This document shows positions 63,025 through 64,000 of a DNA stretch of 64,000 nt, one piece after another. This stretch comes from Bacteroidota bacterium (GTDB lineage: Bacteria > Bacteroidota > Bacteroidia > J057 > JADKCL01), in NCBI GenBank assembly GCA_016718825.1, contig JADKCL010000067.1, positions 1-64,000 on the forward strand. Reading direction: 5' to 3'. How positions within the stretch are numbered: position 1 is the first letter of the stretch; each line of letters starts with the position of its first letter. Position numbers and translations under genes: made by a program. The notes beneath the pieces are model-generated. The model worked only from the letters and a program-made list of their open reading frames with translations, searched no databases and had not been told where the DNA came from.

Positions 63025-64000
63025 ATGAAAAAGATTCTCCTCGCAACCTTTGCCCTGCTTTTGTGTGTGAAGGTTTTTGGTCAAACGGCAAACGCCATCC
63101 TCTTTACAGAAAATGGCGAACGTTTTTATGCCATCCTCAACGGCATTCGCATGAACGAAGAGCCCGTCACCAACCTCAAGGTTCAAGATCTCAACCAACC
63201 CAATTACACGCTCAAGGTGATTTTTGAAAACAAAACCCTTGGCGAGATGAACAAAACCCTGTACGTCGAGACAGGAACCGAGGTGGTATATGCCATCAAG
63301 CTCGACAACAAGGGCAAGTACAAGCTTGGCTTGCGCAGCCAAGTGCCGATCGCCCAAGCCGCACCCGTCGCGCCGCAGCAGCAAATCGTGTACTGGGGTG
63401 CTCCCGTCAATACGACGCCAGTGGTCACCAATACGACCCCCGTTGTCACCAATACCGTTCCGGTAACCGGCACCACCACGACCGTCGTCGAGCAGACTAC
63501 CATGACCACCACTACGGGTACCGGCATGAATACCAACGTGAGCTCCGGCGGCGAAAACGTTTCCATGAATGTCAATACCGATGGATTCGGCCTCAACATC
63601 AATGTGAATGCGGGTGGCACCGGCACCACGACGACTGGCAGTAGCGGCGTTGTGGGCACGACCACCACCACGACCACCACCACGACCACTACGGGCGCAA
63701 GCACGGGCGTAGTCACCACGCAGCCGGTTGTTGCACAGCCAGTATATGCTGCGCCTTGCACCGAAATGATGGGTTCCGACTTTGAAAAGGCCAAGGCCTC
63801 CATCAAGTCCAAATCCTTCGAAGACAGTAAGATGACCTTGGCCAAGCAGATCACGAGCAAAAATTGCTTGAGTGCTGCCCAAGTCAAGTCGATGATGGAG
63901 CTTTTTACCTTTGAAGCCTCCAAACTCGATTACGCAAAGTATGCCTACGACTTTTGCTGGGAAAAGAACAACTATTACCAAGTCAACGATGCATTTGAGT
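63025..64000 (+). CDS. DUF4476-domain secreted protein, C-terminus outside window
   Basis: 325 residues visible from the ATG at 63025 to the window end. Signal peptide MKKILLATFALLLCVKVFGQ. A beta-rich N-terminal region (NAILFTENGERFYAILNGI .. YAIKLDNKGKYKLGL) is followed by a long Thr/Val/Pro/Gly-rich low-complexity linker (about 115-240), including runs of 12 Thr. Then a DUF4476 domain begins (CTEMMGSDFEKAKASIKSKSFEDSK .. ITSKNCLSAAQVKSMMELF .. FEASKLDYAKYAYDFCW). It ends mid-gene at ..NDAFE. Function of DUF4476 proteins is unknown. Confidence 0.88.
   Translation, partial: MKKILLATFALLLCVKVFGQTANAILFTENGERFYAILNGIRMNEEPVTNLKVQDLNQPNYTLKVIFENKTLGEMNKTLYVETGTEVVYAIKLDNKGKYKLGLRSQVPIAQAAPVAPQQQIVYWGAPVNTTPVVTNTTPVVTNTVPVTGTTTTVVEQTTMTTTTGTGMNTNVSSGGENVSMNVNTDGFGLNINVNAGGTGTTTTGSSGVVGTTTTTTTTTTTTGASTGVVTTQPVVAQPVYAAPCTEMMGSDFEKAKASIKSKSFEDSKMTLAKQITSKNCLSAAQVKSMMELFTFEASKLDYAKYAYDFCWEKNNYYQVNDAFE

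Overview
The window comes from a member of the Bacteroidota, probably a Saprospiria-like or related environmental lineage (the class is inference). Direct evidence: type IX secretion (T9SS) C-terminal sorting domains, a gliding-motility-type C-terminal (CHU_C) domain, SprB and PKD repeat adhesins, a PorP/SprF-family protein, an OmpA/PorE-like protein, Bacteroidota-style TonB/ExbD proteins, and a recurrent TAnnTTTG promoter element. No rRNA, tRNA, CRISPR array, integrase or transposase was seen.

Layout. 1-3.7 kb: the start of a secreted ENKGQW-type protein (minus strand), a polyprenyl synthetase, a small outer-membrane-barrel-like protein and ScpB. This stretch carries many single-base indels that break otherwise conserved genes, so it is either poorly polished sequence or decaying DNA. 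3.7-5.5 kb: an RluB-like pseudouridine synthase with a long Lys/Ala repeat tail. 5.9-13.6 kb: an energy-transduction cluster (ExbB, ExbD, ExbD, TonB, terminator, ExbD, terminator, T9SS cargo, lipoprotein, divergent ExbD, second TonB), which looks like an expanded Ton motor. 13.7-24.6 kb: housekeeping and accessory genes: a LAS-type peptidase lipoprotein (frameshifted), GGGP synthase, a SlyD-like isomerase, a gamma-carbonic-anhydrase-like protein, a T9SS protein, an amino acid permease, and a TPR histidine kinase overlapping a LytTR response regulator.

24.7-48.3 kb is the most striking part: eight same-strand genes with gaps of at most 66 bp. They are a beta-barrel-like protein, an 1806-residue secreted protein with a 32-cysteine 'CDL' repeat region, a six-domain FN3 protein, a signal-peptide-bearing tail-collar-like protein, an SprB-repeat adhesin, a PKD/CHU_C adhesin, a PorP/SprF protein (frameshifted in its signal peptide) and an OmpA/PorE-like protein. 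I interpret this as a surface fibre or adhesin assembly locus. The first four genes lack T9SS sorting domains and may form a separate structure held by the PorP/OmpA pair; this is inference. A further 1346-residue SBBP/PKD T9SS adhesin follows (48.4-52.4 kb), ending in two poly-G tracts.

52.5-64 kb: small secreted proteins, a 1-Cys peroxiredoxin, a lipoprotein, a YdeI-like protein, a 1064-residue BNR/GEVED T9SS protein, a membrane-anchored LAS-type peptidase, a PLP decarboxylase, an exported rhodanese, a TIGR04282-type glycosyltransferase and the start of a DUF4476 protein that runs off the window.
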